Shown here piece by piece: positions 26,301-38,147 of a stretch of DNA of 64,000 nucleotides. Location of the stretch: NCBI GenBank assembly GCA_030063045.1, contig JAQSEB010000175.1, forward strand, positions 124,001-188,000, written 5' to 3'. Numbering within the stretch: the stretch's first letter is position 1; every line of letters begins with the position of its first letter. This DNA is from Pratylenchus scribneri (lineage: Eukaryota > Nematoda > Chromadorea > Rhabditida > Pratylenchidae). A program made the translations under genes and the position numbers. The notes below the pieces were generated by a model. It made no database searches, had not been told where the DNA came from, and saw only the letters and a program-made list of their open reading frames with translations.

Positions 26301-29300
26301 ACAGAGTATTTTAAATTTTAACAGCTAAAAAAATAAAAATTTTAAAAAATTAGATATAAATTTTTAAAATTTTTTCTTTCATTAATTTTACAATACCAAA
26401 ATAAAAAACTGATTCAAAACAATTATCTAATTCTGTTTTTATGATAATATAGAAGAAAATATAATTTTAATGATTATTTAATATATTTAAATTTATTAAA
26501 TTAATGCAATTTCCTCATTTAAAAGACATGGAAAAATAATTACAAAATTATCAATAAATTAATTAAAAAATGAATTACCTATTAATATCTGCCTGCATTT
26601 GTCCAACATTTCGCAAAAAATCCTCAATATTTCCGAATTTATGCATTTCCCTTTCCATTTTCAATTTGGTCAATTCCGCCTCGAAATTTCCAAACTTTTG
26701 CCATTCGGCTTGAAGCCAATCCAATGTTTGCATTTTTGCATTGTGCCTTTGCACCAAAATTTCCAATTGGACAACTCGATCCACGAATTTCTGCACATCA
26801 TCGAATTTTTTCCATTCATTATCCAGTCGGTTGAGTCGCTGCAATTCATCGGCCAAATTTGCAAAATTATTCACGAAAGCATCCGCCTTTTGCACCTTTT
26901 CCAGCTGATATCGGGCATTTGCTTCCAATGTGTCCACTTTATCCGGCAATGGGTCCAACTTTTTCATTTTTTCCTTCACCTCTGACATTTCTCGCATTTC
27001 CGTCAACACAAATCGATGGGTTTCATCCCTACAACATTTTTTTATTTTTTTTTCAATATTAGTAATAGGTAAAATTAAATAATTTTTAAAAATTCTATAG
27101 ACATAATTTAAATGATATGAAAATTTGAAAAAAATTTCTAATTTTTTGGAGCAAAATTTCAGAACAGAATTTTTTGTGCGCCAAATCTATTTTTTCAACA
27201 ATAAAATGAATTTTTAGTTATTTCTTGCAATAAATAAATAGAATAAATAAATAAAAGGAATTTCATAAAAATTAGCAAAAATAATGATCAAAAAAAATGC
27301 CTTGAAATTGAAACTAGCTAAAACCCACTTTTTTTTGTTTTTATAGTCATAGTAATAATATTATGGACTATTATGTTTATTAAATCATAATTATATCATC
27401 ATGCTATCTATAAAAAGAACTAAAAAATATATTAATTTAAAAATTTTTTAAATGATAGATTGTTAAGATAACCAATTTGTAAATTTTAATTACACATTTT
27501 GCTAATCAGAGCTTAAAAATAACATAAATATTTCTTACTTTATTTAAATTAACAAAAATTATACCCTAAAATTTCTTATCCTTACCTAAAATCCTCCAAT
27601 GTTTTTAGCCTATCCTGCATCTGTTTCTTTTCAATATCATTGTTTCTCAAATGAAGGGGCACTGTTTCTAGTCCATCCAATTTTCTCAAATTATCCTCCA
27701 ACAATTTCAGTTTGTTCAGCAGTAAATCATTTCTGGCAATTTCCGCTTGACCCAAACTTGTTGTGGGGGAATTCGGCGTCCTTCCCATTCCTGCCAATGT
27801 GACCATTCGATTTTCCAACGTGTCCATTCGGTTGGAAATTTGCCTCAAATTTCCCATTGCCCCCAAATCCTTCTCCAATTGTTCAATTCGCCGTATTTTC
27901 AAGTCCAAATCTGGGAATTTTTTGACTTCTTGTTCCACACTTTGTAGCCGATATTTGTTCGCATTGAACTCCTTGATGTCCCGATCCAATTGCACAAAAT
28001 CCACAGTACGGACAATTTCTCTTAAAAATGCGAATTATTGATATTTTAATTTTTATTTTTCAATTAATAAAAAATAATATGGAAGATTATTTTTAAAAAA
28101 AAAAATAAATTTTGCGTCGTTCTCTTTACAAAGATTCCATTTTTTAGTTTTTATTTTTAAATTTTAAATTTTATTTTTTTTTCATAGTTAATTTTCGATT
28201 TTTTCTATATTTTTAATAAAATTCTAAATTGTGTTAAAAATTCCATTAATCATTCATTAATCATATATTAATTTTTATTTAAATTTAATTTTTTCATATT
28301 TTTTTAAACTTTAACTTTGTTTTTTTCCCTTAATTTTACTTTTAAATTTCAGATTTTTTCTTTGTTTCTATTTTTAAATTTTGGATTGTTCCATAGTTTT
28401 TAAATTTTTAAAAAATAAAATTTTTAAAAATTTATTAAATATTTTCTTAGTTAATTGTTCCTTTTACTTCTCCCTCCCCCTTCCTTTTTCACCCATACCC
28501 ATACTCACAATCAATCTTTGATTTCTAAATCTAACTATTAAAATTAATTTCTAATACTAATTCGAACCTTATTGAATTGAATCGACTAAATTCGGCTTCC
28601 AGCGTTTTCAATGCCTCCTTCTCAATTTCCTGCAATTTGCCAATGTCTCCTTTTAATCTTTCCATATTTTCCATTTCAATTTTTTGCCTCTTTAATTCCG
28701 CATCCATTTTCAGTATTTCTGAATTCATTTCCGGAATTCGGTCAATTTGTTCTAATTTTAGACGAATTTGATTCAACGCTCTAATATCCATGGCCAATTG
28801 GTCCAAATTCATGGTCTCCAATTGGACAATTTTATTTTGACTTAATTCTGGTTTAAAATTGCTTCCGCTTGAACCAATGAGTTGTTTTCGTTCAGACTCA
28901 TCTTTCCATGCCTAAATTTTTTGATTATTTTTTTTTCAGCAAAAAATAAATATTTATTAATTATTTTATTTTATCTAAATGATTTTATAGAGAATAAATT
29001 TTCCTTAATTTTTTAGTAAAATTGTTTTACTATTCGATTAATCAAAATTCTTTCTTGATTTTTCAAACATCTTAAGCCCATAATTTCCAATTTTTTTGTC
29101 AATTTTTTGAATTTTTCTATTTTTTTATTGAAAGTCTAACTTATTGAATTTTTTTAATATTCTAATCGCATAAATATTTACTAAAATTTTTAACTACAAA
29201 TATTAATTAAATTAATAAAACGCATTCCAAAAATAGGTCTAAATGCTTGTTGATTTTTCATATTTTTTATCGAAATTCTTGACAATAATTTTTAATAATA

Positions 29301-32300
29301 TATTAATCTTGGCATTTAGCCATAATATTATATTATTAATTATTAAAGGCATATTCCAAAATAATCATTAGAAAATAAAATTTACTCGAATATTTTGCAC
29401 TTCTCTTCGCAAATCATCAAATTCCATTCTTTGCACTGTACCACCCCCGACAGCAAGAGCATTGTTGCCATTTTGATTATTCTTCAATATTTGCACATCC
29501 TTTCGCAAATCATCGAATTCTATTCTTTGAACTTGTCCGCCGGCCAAATTCAAATTTCCTCCACGCATTTGATTTCCTTGATTTTGCTTTAATATTTGAA
29601 CTTCTCGCTTCAAATCGTCAAATTCTAATTTCGGAATCCCCAAATTCGATGAATTCATTCCTCCGCCCAATAAACTGTTATTTTGTCGGCTATTTTGTAG
29701 TTCATTTTTTGTTGTAATTTCGAGCCTATCCATTCTTTTTTCTAATTCCACAATTCGAATATTTTGTTGCTGCTGATTTTGTTGATGTTGGTCCATCAAT
29801 AAATTTTGGTGACTGGAAGTCCCGTAAGAATTGTTGCTTGTACGCCCATTGCCGATTTCAATCTATATTGAATAATTTATAAATTTAAGTAGGGCCATTT
29901 TCGGTTGTTCGTCCATTTTTAACATAAATTCTCTTTTAATTCCCTACTCTCTAAAAAATTCCCCATTATCTAATGGTTTTCTATCATAAAATATTTTTTT
30001 AATTCCCCTCCAAAATCTCTATTAGTTATTTATAAATAGGTAATTTGTTAAAAAGTAAATATAATTTCATGTTAGAGAAAAATTTTTAAAACAAAATTTT
30101 GTTGGAAAATCTTATTTCACCAACCATTCCCAATCATTCAAAAAGATTGAAAAATGATTCCCCACTCTCAAATTATTGTCACATTGCTGAAATAATTCCC
30201 CATGAGGTATTAAAAAAAGAATTTATTGTATCTAACCTGAATTTGTTCCAATTTTCGTGACATTTCGTAAAAATTTCCCACCTTCAATTCCATTTCCTGT
30301 ATTTTCGCCAAATTTTCCTGTAATTTATGGTGAAGTTGTTCCTCATATGCTTGCATGTTCCGAATATTTTGTTGCATTTCCATAAAATTTTGTTGCATTT
30401 CAGTGAAATTTTTCATTTTCCAACCAAATGTTTCGCTTATTTCCTTTTCAAATATGTCAAAACGATTTTTTAATTGAACCAAATTATGTGCAGGGATTTG
30501 GCCTCCTGCATTTTGTCCATGTCCACCATTAATTTGTTGTTGATTATGATGGTTAAAAAGAGTTTGAACAGTTCTTTCCAATGGCACCATTCGTTGGCCT
30601 AATTCATTATATTTTCTATCGATCTCGATTAGTTGATTGTTAGCAATGTTGTTGTTGTTTCCTGCTCCTCTATAATAGTTTTAAAAAATTATTTTTATTA
30701 TTTATTTTTAATTTTATTTTTTAAATTTTATTAAATTAGATAGATGATTTTATTTATAATTTTAATTCAGGTAGAATTATTTGGTGCAAAACAGACGGAA
30801 TTATTCTAAGCGAAAACACAAACAGGCGGAATTATTCTAAGAGAAAACACAAACAGGCGGAATTATTCTAAGCGAAAACACAAACAGGCGGAATTATTCT
30901 AAGAGAAAACACAAACAGGCGGAATTATTCTAAGAGAAAACACAAACAGGCGGAATTATTCTAAGAGAAAACACAAACAGGCGGAATTATTCTAAGAGAA
31001 AACACAAACAGGCGGAATTATTCTAAGTCAAAAACACAAACAGGCGGAATTATTCTAAGTCGAAAACACAAAACAGGCGGAATTATTTAGTTTTAAGAGA
31101 AATAATTATTTTGCTATTTTTTATTGCTCATAAAATGAACCATACCTCAAATTTGTTTGATTTTTGACATTTCGATCAATTGTGTCTACCTTAATACTTA
31201 ATTGATTGAATTTTTGCAACAAATCATTATTGTTAAGGTTATTTGCTCTATTTGGCAATGCATTTTGTTGCTGTTGGATGTTCTTGATCGTCCGATCCAT
31301 TGTATCAACTTTCCTGCTCAAATCCACAATTCTTTGTTGATCTCGACCACCTGTTTGTGTTGATGACATTTTGGCACCCATATTTTGAATTGTTTGATCC
31401 ATTTGTCCAATTTTTCGATTCACTTCAATAATTTTATCATTTAATTCTCGTGTTCGATTGTTTATTAATTGTTGTGTTTGATAGTTATCTTGATTTTGAG
31501 CGGCATTGTTTGCCCCTCGCTGATTGTTTCTTTGGTTGTCAATTCCATTTTGATAATTCTGAATTTTTATTTATAAATATTACAGCTAATTCTAAGTAGT
31601 CCTGAGATTAGCTAGCTAGAAATTTTCGGGAATCGGAGTTTCTAGGCATTGTATTGACTCGAGATTAGGCTCATTCGACGAGTCTTAGTCGATTTATTAT
31701 ATGAAATTTCAATTACATACCGTTAAGACCGATTTAGACTGGTTTATACCTAGCTCTTAAAACTCATACCGCCCTTACTTTATTCCTAAATCCTAACACT
31801 AGCCACTAATTGAAATTTTTTAGTACATAAATCGATATATATTATTTATATAATATTTCGGGAATTAAAAATATCTGATATCACTTCTTGAAAATTTTCG
31901 CAACTGTAGCCAACCGCTTAATGAATTTCGATTAGACAGAAAAAAAAACAAAAAATGAATTTACTGAATGCTTTAAGAATATGCTTTGGGAATTGTCTAG
32001 TACTGAATGCTCACCTTCTTGTCTGCGTCAAATGTATTGACGCAGACACCCTTTTAAATAAGTGCTAATAAGAAAATTGATAAGATTCAGCTCATCAATT
32101 CCGCCAAACTTCGCCCCCAAAATCCGCACCTTGAATTCCCGCTTATACTATTGAATTCCCCATTCAATTGGGCATATCTCCTCTCCCATTCTGCAATCCT
32201 CTGTTCCATCCCATGTTGCGCTCTTTGCATTTCTGCCAGTCCACTATTCACTGAATGCATGGAATTGTCCGCTTGATCCCTCTGGGCATTTTGCCGACTC

Positions 32301-35300
32301 AATTCGGCTTCATGTGTGCCGAATCTTTGCTCAAATTGGTTAAACATTTGTTCCATTCTTTTAATTTCATTCAATTGTGCATCAAATTTTACGGCATCCT
32401 CGTTTTTGCCACGCCTCACTTCTTCTCTAATTTCATTGAATGATTTGATTAATTCCCGAAAATCATGCGGATTTATTGATGAATTTGACGAGGGATTATT
32501 TAAATTCCCCATATTGGCCGTCGTCCTTTTCAACTCAATAATTTCCCTATTTTGATGATTCATTCGATTGTTTTGCTCTTGTATCTTCTGGTTTAACTCT
32601 CTCTAAAATATTTTTAAATATTTTTATTTAATTAAAGTAATAATATTATGGGATATTAGGAAAGTTTTTAACTAATTTTTTGAAAAATTAGAAATCTGAA
32701 TTTTTTCAATTTTTTTAAAAATTAAGGCCTAATAAAATTTATTATATTTAGATTATGCCATTTATTACTTGGAATATTTCGAATTTGTGAGCAAAAACCA
32801 TTTTTTGACTTTTTTAAAATTACAATATTTTTCTTTAATTTTTTGTTTTATTTTAAAGAAAATATTTCAATTTATTAGTAGAAAATTTTGAAATTTTTCT
32901 TAAATTATTCAGTTTGTAAAAAGAATTATAAAAATTATGAATCTTTCAAAAATCAAACTAAAAATTTGCTTTATTAGACTATCCTTAGATAATAAAAAAA
33001 TTTATAAATTTAAAATCAATGACTTCATTTTAATTTTTTATTAATAAAATAAATTATAGTGAAATTTTCAGAATAGTGCAATATTTTAATAAATTTGTTA
33101 AAATTATTTCTCACTCACCGTCATATCCGTCTTCACAGTGTCCATATTCCGCCTCAATTCTTGGCTTTGCCTTAACATTGCTTCGAATGCATTTCGGTCA
33201 ATTTGTTGGGGTCCCGAATTCCGTCCTCCTTGTTGCTGTTGATTTCGCATTGAATTTGCCACTTTTGCCTCTAATGTGCCCAGTTGGCTTTTAATCCCGT
33301 TGAATTGGTTGTTAATTTGCTGATTGTTTTGGGCAATTTGATTATTTAGCCGCCGTTGTTCCGCTTGCAAATTGGAACGCAATTGGTCGTATTTTTGGTC
33401 GGCATTCTATGTTTAAGTTTTGTAATTAATATAATTTTAAATTATAAAAATATTATTTGAGTTATACTCAAAATTTTATATTTAATATAATCTAATATAT
33501 TAATCCGCAATAAATGCAACTTTGAAATTTTTTCCATTGGCGTTTTGTTTTTTTTTATTCTTTTTCCAAAAAAATTAGATGAAGATTGAAGAAATAAAGA
33601 AAAATAAATTATAGACAGAAGTATAAAGAAAAAAGAAAAGAAAATATTTTTATGATAGAAATAAATATTTTGAAAATTTTATTGATAAAATACCTAAATG
33701 AGAAAATTTTTAATTATTGTTATTAATGGAATAGCAGAGAATTATCTAAAAAAAATTATGTAAATATATGCCAAATTTTGTAAATAATTGTAAAATGCTA
33801 TGGAATGATGGAGATAATTAATTAAATGAGAAGGAAAATATCGAAATGAGTAAAAAATGATAATTTTTGAGCCAATGGGAGCGGCCGGGAGCCGCGCAGC
33901 GGCGACCGGGCGCTCCCTTAAACATTTTAAACATTTAAATCATTGGAACAATGTAATAGTAAACTCGGGAATAGGTTATTAGAATATTTTGAATCGAGTG
34001 GTAAAAACATTCACGAGTTAAATAAGATAATATTTAGTAAAATTTAACGGGATTGGTTTAAAAAGCCGATAATTAATAGAAAAATGAGGAAATGTAGAAA
34101 CGCCAGGAATGAGAAGTAAATCAATCTCGAAAATATGAACGAAGAAATGTTATGGCCATGATTGAGTTCATGAATGAAATATAAAGCTGGGGGTATAAAA
34201 TGCCGGGAATAATCGATAATGAAAGGTATAAAGCCGTGAATGGTCGGGAATGAAGGATAAAAAGCCCGGGAATGGAAGTAAAGGAAGGGTATAAAGCCGG
34301 GAATGGAAGTAAAGGAAGGGTATAAAGTCGGAAATGGTAGAGAATGAAGGGTATAAAGTCGGAAATGGTCGAGAATGAAGGGTATAAAGTCGGAAATGAT
34401 CGAGAATGAAGGGTATAAAGTTGGAAATGGTCGAGAATGAAGCAATGAAAACCGGAAATGGTCGAGAATGAAGGGTATAAAGCGGGGAATGGTCGAGAAT
34501 GAAACAAAGAAAGCCGGGAATGGTCGAAAATGAAAAGAAAAATCTATGGAATTATTGAGAATGATATGGATAATGAAGGGAAATTGAAGAATGAAAAAAT
34601 AAAATAGTAATGATGAATTAGAGGCTTAATTAAAATAATGTCAAGAATTAAATAATCTGATTTTCCAATAATATTTAACAAATATGAGTGTGAGAAATTT
34701 GTACATTTGTTCAATTTATAGAGAACGGAAACTGAGATTCTAAAGCTTTCCATCATTTTTATTTTAAAAAGTTTTAGCGAGCGTTGGGATGCCGCGAAGC
34801 GGCATCCCAACGCTCATATATAATTAATCAATCATTATTTTGATAAGTATTTAGGTCTAAATTCTTTGAATAAAAATTTTTAAAATTTAAATTTTTTTCA
34901 TATTTTTTTATTCTCAAAAAAATTAAAAATATTATTAAAAATTATTTTTTTTCTAAAATTTTATTTTTAATATAATTTAATCGTCTTTTGAATTTTGTAT
35001 TCTCGAATTATTTTTTATAAATCATTTTTTACTCTTTTTTAAAAACCTGCGATCCTCGATTTGAATTGTTGCTTGTTTCGATTTGTTCAACCCTTCTGGC
35101 CAATCTGTTTATCATTCCATCCATATCAGTGTTCCGCCCATTTCCCCCTCCAGCCCCATATCCTTGCGATGAATTCGCCTGAGAAATTTGGGATATTCGA
35201 CTTTCCATTCGCCTCTCAATTTCGTCTCGAAATCGGTCCAATTCACTTCGGATGGTTGACTTAAATTTTTTATTTATTTTTCAAAATTGTTTTTTTTTTA

Positions 35301-37371
35301 ATTCCTTTTGAAATTAATGTATTTTTTAATATAAAAATACTAATTTATCGTCTTATTTCCGGGACTAATGTTGTTCGGGGCGAGAGGGGGCCTAAGCTAT
35401 CGTCGGGGCCTTCGCCGAACGTGTTATCACATTTGTAGACCCGACATTTGCAGACGAAACCATCTGGTAAAGATGGTGGTAAAGCTGTTGTGGCATTGTT
35501 TATGGCATCTTATTAAGCATAAAATTAGCTACAAAATGATACCAAATACATTGGCCAATGTCAAATATTCAACGAGTTTTATCTTTTATGACCAAAAAAA
35601 CCGTTTGTTTAATTAAAATTTTGTTTTTATCTTTTTTTTGGCCATAACTCGGTGAATGCCCAACATTGGCCAATGTATTTGATATCATTTTGTAGCTAAT
35701 TTTATGCTTACATTAATAATATGCCATTAACAATGACATAGCAGTTCTATTATCGGCACCAGACCGTTTCGTCTGCAAATTTCGATAAGCCTCGCCGAAA
35801 CCTAAGCGACTAGTGGTCAAAGGAGGAGGGGGATTGGGTTAAAATTTATTAAATATATTTCTCTGTTGTGCGGAAAAATGGTGGTAACAGAAAACATGCT
35901 ATTTTTTTCTCCCCAAAAAAAACTTTTTTTCCCCCAAAAAAAATCTTTTTTTCCCCAAAACTTTTTTTCCCCCAAAAAACACTTTTTTATCCCCAATACC
36001 TCTTTTTCCCCCAAAAAATACATTTTTTATCCCCAATAAACCCAAAAGTGAAAATTTTTTTGATTTTTTCTTAAGAATCATAAAAGTAAATAGAATTTAA
36101 GCTTCAGAAGATGTAATTATCTCAATATTTTCAATGTGAATTTTCATATAAATTTCTTCCGGCATTACAAACTTAGCTTTACCTAGCTCAAAAACTTACC
36201 CTAATCTTAGCCCTTAGCCCCTAGAACCCATCCTCTGACCCTAACCTACCCTAACCCTAGCCCGTAGCCCTTAAAACCCATCCTCCGACCCTAGCCTAAC
36301 CCTATCCCATAGCCCATATAAGCCATGGTCTCCATATAAGCCATGGTCTGATAATCTAGCTCCTAATTCGGAAAATCACATCCGAGTCATAAACATAAAA
36401 CTTATTAGAAAATTTATTTTTTTGCACTTTGGAATATATGAAATGAGTTGCATTGCATTCCATTTACTTTTATGATTTTTAAGAAAAAATCAAAAAATTT
36501 TCACTTTTTGGTTTATTGGGGGTAAAAAAGTGTTTTTGGGGGAAAAAAAGTTTTGGGGAAAAAAAGATTTTTTTTGGGAAAAAAAAGTTTTTTTGGGGAG
36601 AAAAAAGGTTATCACTAACAGAAACAGAACGTGGCTAACGGGGCTAATGGAACATTTTTTTGAGGAAAAGGCAGATTGGGGCATTATTAGAATGATAATA
36701 TAATATGGTAATTAAAAAAATTGTGGGTACATTAGGATGAAAGGAAAGGCCTTTAGGCATTATTGTCATTGACAATTGACAGACACTAATTAAATTAATA
36801 TTAAAAATTTTATTTAAAAATTTTTTATTGCCTGATTTCCTTGGCCCATTCTTAGCGAGTCAATTTCCCTACGGAAATTGCCTTCCGCCCTCCTCAAATC
36901 CTCCTCCAAGTCCACATTCCTCGTTTGAATTTCCTCCAATTTTCGTTCAATGTGTGCCAAATTTTCTCCTCCACCATTTTGGCTTTGCCATGAATTTTGA
37001 TGGAAATTTCCATTGCCATTGCCATTGCCTTGAATATCGTCCAACTCCTTTTCCACATCCTTTACTCTGTATTCGAGGTCAGCAATTTTTTGTCCGGTTT
37101 CTCCCAAAATGCCCTTTATGCCTTCAAGCTCCGACTGGTGATGTCCACCCAATTTTACTAAATTTTCTTCATGGCCTCGGGCATTCGGTTTACTCAAATT
37201 GTGCAGAATATCTTTGTATGGGCCATGCCCACTAAAATGACTGGCCGGAAAATTGTGATGCCGTTGGGTATATGGACTGTAATTGGTGTAAAGGCAAGGG
37301 AGGGGAATGAAGATAATTTGTAGTAAAATTGTCGGGAGAAAAATAGAAGAAATAGGGGAATAAGGCAACAT
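17375..37371 (-). CDS. Giant secreted coiled-coil protein
   Basis: Unrecognised structural protein, 2,299 aa (or 2,279). Exons 5' to 3': 36832-37371, 35047-35259, 33119-33406, 32130-32602 or 31146-31558, 30237-30669, 29386-29862, 28568-28911, 27586-28020, 26579-27028, 25722-26107, 24846-25111, 24573-24778, 23821-24146, 23077-23373, 21683-21971, 20359-20647, 19854-20087, 19261-19548, 18777-19010, 18219-18457, 17375-17567. All phases agree. The ATG opens a hydrophobic leader (IFLPTILLQIIFIPLPCLYT), a likely signal peptide. After a His/Asn-rich spacer almost everything is heptad-like helix rich in L, Q, E, K and N with a few Gly/Asn-rich hinges; cysteine is nearly absent. The tail is short and basic (YEPTRRRM). 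Intron 1 uses a GC donor. Likely an extracellular filament or matrix protein; no enzyme motif. Confidence 0.85.
17657..17911. mobile_element. Palindromic element in last intron of coiled-coil gene
   Basis: Ends TATTAATTTACCCAAAA and, read inward from the right, TATTAATTTGCCCAAAA; each end has two tandem ATTAATTTGCC-type units. Inner arms share TTTGAGGCCA and GGCCATAACT / GGCCAAGTTAT. The centre is a GGGTTAGG-like tract. Confidence 0.6.
18219..20647 (-). repeat. Tandemly duplicated exons of the coiled-coil gene
   Basis: Five successive exons encode versions of one module (LSKLDHLDAKLKELE ... QKLAKLDLLERDVQNLNALR). The 78-residue exons at 19854-20087 and 18777-19010 agree at about 68 of 78 positions. 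The longer exons at 20359-20647 and 19261-19548 share an extra KIEQIDR block, so a two-exon block was probably duplicated. The exon at 18219-18457 is more diverged. Three of the five begin and end in phase 0, which lets exons be added without frame loss. Confidence 0.85.
20870..21140. repeat. Dispersed element related to 6.26-6.62 kb
   Basis: Contains three TTTTGCCGAGA-type units followed by GATCAGTTTTTTGAATATAGC and the CATCGAGGCGTGTCGAC phrase, the same order as in the inverted 6.3-6.6 kb element. Only one arm is clear. It sits in the intron between exons 21683-21971 and 20359-20647. Confidence 0.5.
22345..22439. repeat. Perfect 41-bp GC-rich inverted repeat
   Basis: Arms 22345-22385 and 22399-22439 are exact reverse complements around a 13-base loop. 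The arms are about 90% GC in surroundings below 30% GC and contain runs such as CGCCCCCCACCTCCCCCCTC. It lies in an intron of the coiled-coil gene. Confidence 0.95.
30784..31090. repeat. 31-bp minisatellite, ~10 copies
   Basis: The unit starts CAGGCGGAATTATTCTAAGA and continues GAAAACACAAA. The first unit is GTGCAAAACAGACGGAATTA, nearly identical to the opening of the 7.1-kb array. It is in the intron between exons 31146-31558 and 30237-30669. Confidence 0.93.
31146..31558 (-). other. Candidate mutually exclusive exon B of coiled-coil gene
   Basis: Starts in phase 0 after TTCAG and ends in phase 2 at AG|GTATGG, exactly like the exon at 32130-32602. It encodes 137 full codons (NQRNNQRG; IVDLSRKVDTMDRTIKNI). 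Because both exons have the same entry and exit phase, including both breaks the frame of the next exon while including either one keeps it. Confidence 0.7.
32020..32048. repeat. Short perfect hairpin
   Basis: TGTCTGCGTCAA and TTGACGCAGACA are exact 12-bp inverted repeats with a 5-base loop, in the intron between the two alternative exons. Confidence 0.8.
32130..32602 (-). other. Candidate mutually exclusive exon A of coiled-coil gene
   Basis: Starts in phase 0 after TTTTAG and ends in phase 2 at AAG|GTGCGG. It encodes 157 full codons (RELNQKIQEQNNRM; FRELIKSFNEIREEVRRG). Joined directly to the exon ending at 30669 it gives a continuous frame; joined to 31146-31558 it does not. Confidence 0.7.
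33877..33917. repeat. GC-rich imperfect hairpin
   Basis: GGGAGCGGCCGGGAGCCGC pairs with the inverted right arm with three mismatches; the tip is GCCGCGCAGCGGC. It lies in an intron of the coiled-coil gene. Confidence 0.7.
34190..34530. repeat. 31-bp minisatellite, ~10 copies
   Basis: The unit starts GGGTATAAAGTCGGAAATGG and continues TCGAGAATGAA. Copies diverge toward both ends. It is in the intron between exons 35047-35259 and 33119-33406. Long reverse-strand open frames here are by-products of the repeat. Confidence 0.9.
34779..34815. repeat. Perfect 17-bp hairpin
   Basis: GAGCGTTGGGATGCCGC, loop GAA, then the exact reverse complement. The tip GCCGCGAAGCGGC resembles that of the hairpin at 33877-33917. 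Confidence 0.9.
35400..35800. mobile_element. Foldback element, family of 46.7 kb, 8/9 TSD
   Basis: Inverted arms share TTGTTTATGGCAT, TTAGCTACAAAATGAT and GGCCATAACTCGGTGAAT. The ends carry CGACATTTGCAGACGAAA-type units, two on the left. Flanks CCTAAGCTA (35391-35399) and CCTAAGCGA (35801-35809) match at 8 of 9 bases. It lies in intron 1 of the coiled-coil gene. The copy at 46722-47096 has the same arms. Confidence 0.75.
35894..36615. mobile_element. Foldback transposon with C/A-rich arrays, 9-bp TSD
   Basis: A perfect 9-bp duplication TAACAGAAA flanks it (35885-35893 and 36616-36624). The left arm has about six CCCCAAAAAAACTTTTTTT units and then AACCCAAAAGTGAAAA; the right arm is the inverse. 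Ends ACATGCTATTTTTTTCTCCCC's first 20 bases and the inward right end GTGATAACCTTTTTTCTCCC align base for base in length. The core has CCCTAACC-like tracts and no gene. Confidence 0.8.
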
Positions 37372-38147
37372 AAAAACGTGGGTGGCTTTCACATTCGTTG
37401 TCAATATGAAAAATTGGAATTGAAATTAATTGGAGTATATAGTTTTTAATTTTAAATTTGAATAAAATGAGTAAATTTAAATTCAAAATCAGCAAATGGA
37501 TTTTGCTAGTTATCTGCCTCCCAGATTGTTTTTGATTAGAGGGTCATCAACCTAACAGGTAATTAGAGTAAAGGTTTATGGAAACGTGAGTTGATACCGC
37601 AATACAGAGAGATCCTAATTTTCTATATCAGATGACCCATGTTACCTGTATTTTCCCTCAATTGAGTCAAAAAAATGAAGAGAGATAGCCGATAATACAC
37701 TGATTTTTGAAAAAATCGAATATATTTCACTATTCACCGCAGAATCAGAAGTGAGTAAGAATTTTATGAAGTGATTTAACGGATTAATGAAAAGCTGAAA
37801 ATTAATTAATAATACAATTGGGATTATGGATTAAAAAATAAAATTTTAATAAATCATCAAAAAGACGATGATTGAAAATTGTTTTCATGTTGGCATTTTG
37901 GGGGTTCCCCCAATGAAAATCAATTCATTATAATGGCCAATCTAAGAAGCCGAATAGAAAAATTCTAGTAGGAGAGAAATTTACCCAATAAAGGGCATAG
38001 AGGGGGAGTTCCAAACACCAAAAAAAAACAGTCACAGGGATTTGCTTGTGAGGAACAATTAGGGTTTGCCTGGAATTTTGGCCACAATTTGTGGACTGCT
38101 AGGCAATCCCAGGGAATTTTGGGAGAGCTGTGTCCCAGGCCAGTTAA

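Noticed and set aside
34044..34507. Reverse-strand ORFs rich in Phe, Pro, Leu and Tyr
   Set aside because: They are translations of the 31-bp minisatellite in an intron; no splice sites or start context support them.
36190..36320. Possible internal telomeric repeat
   Set aside because: Units are irregular mixes of CCCTAACC and CCCTAGCCC, not the nematode TTAGGC repeat, and they lie inside a transposon.
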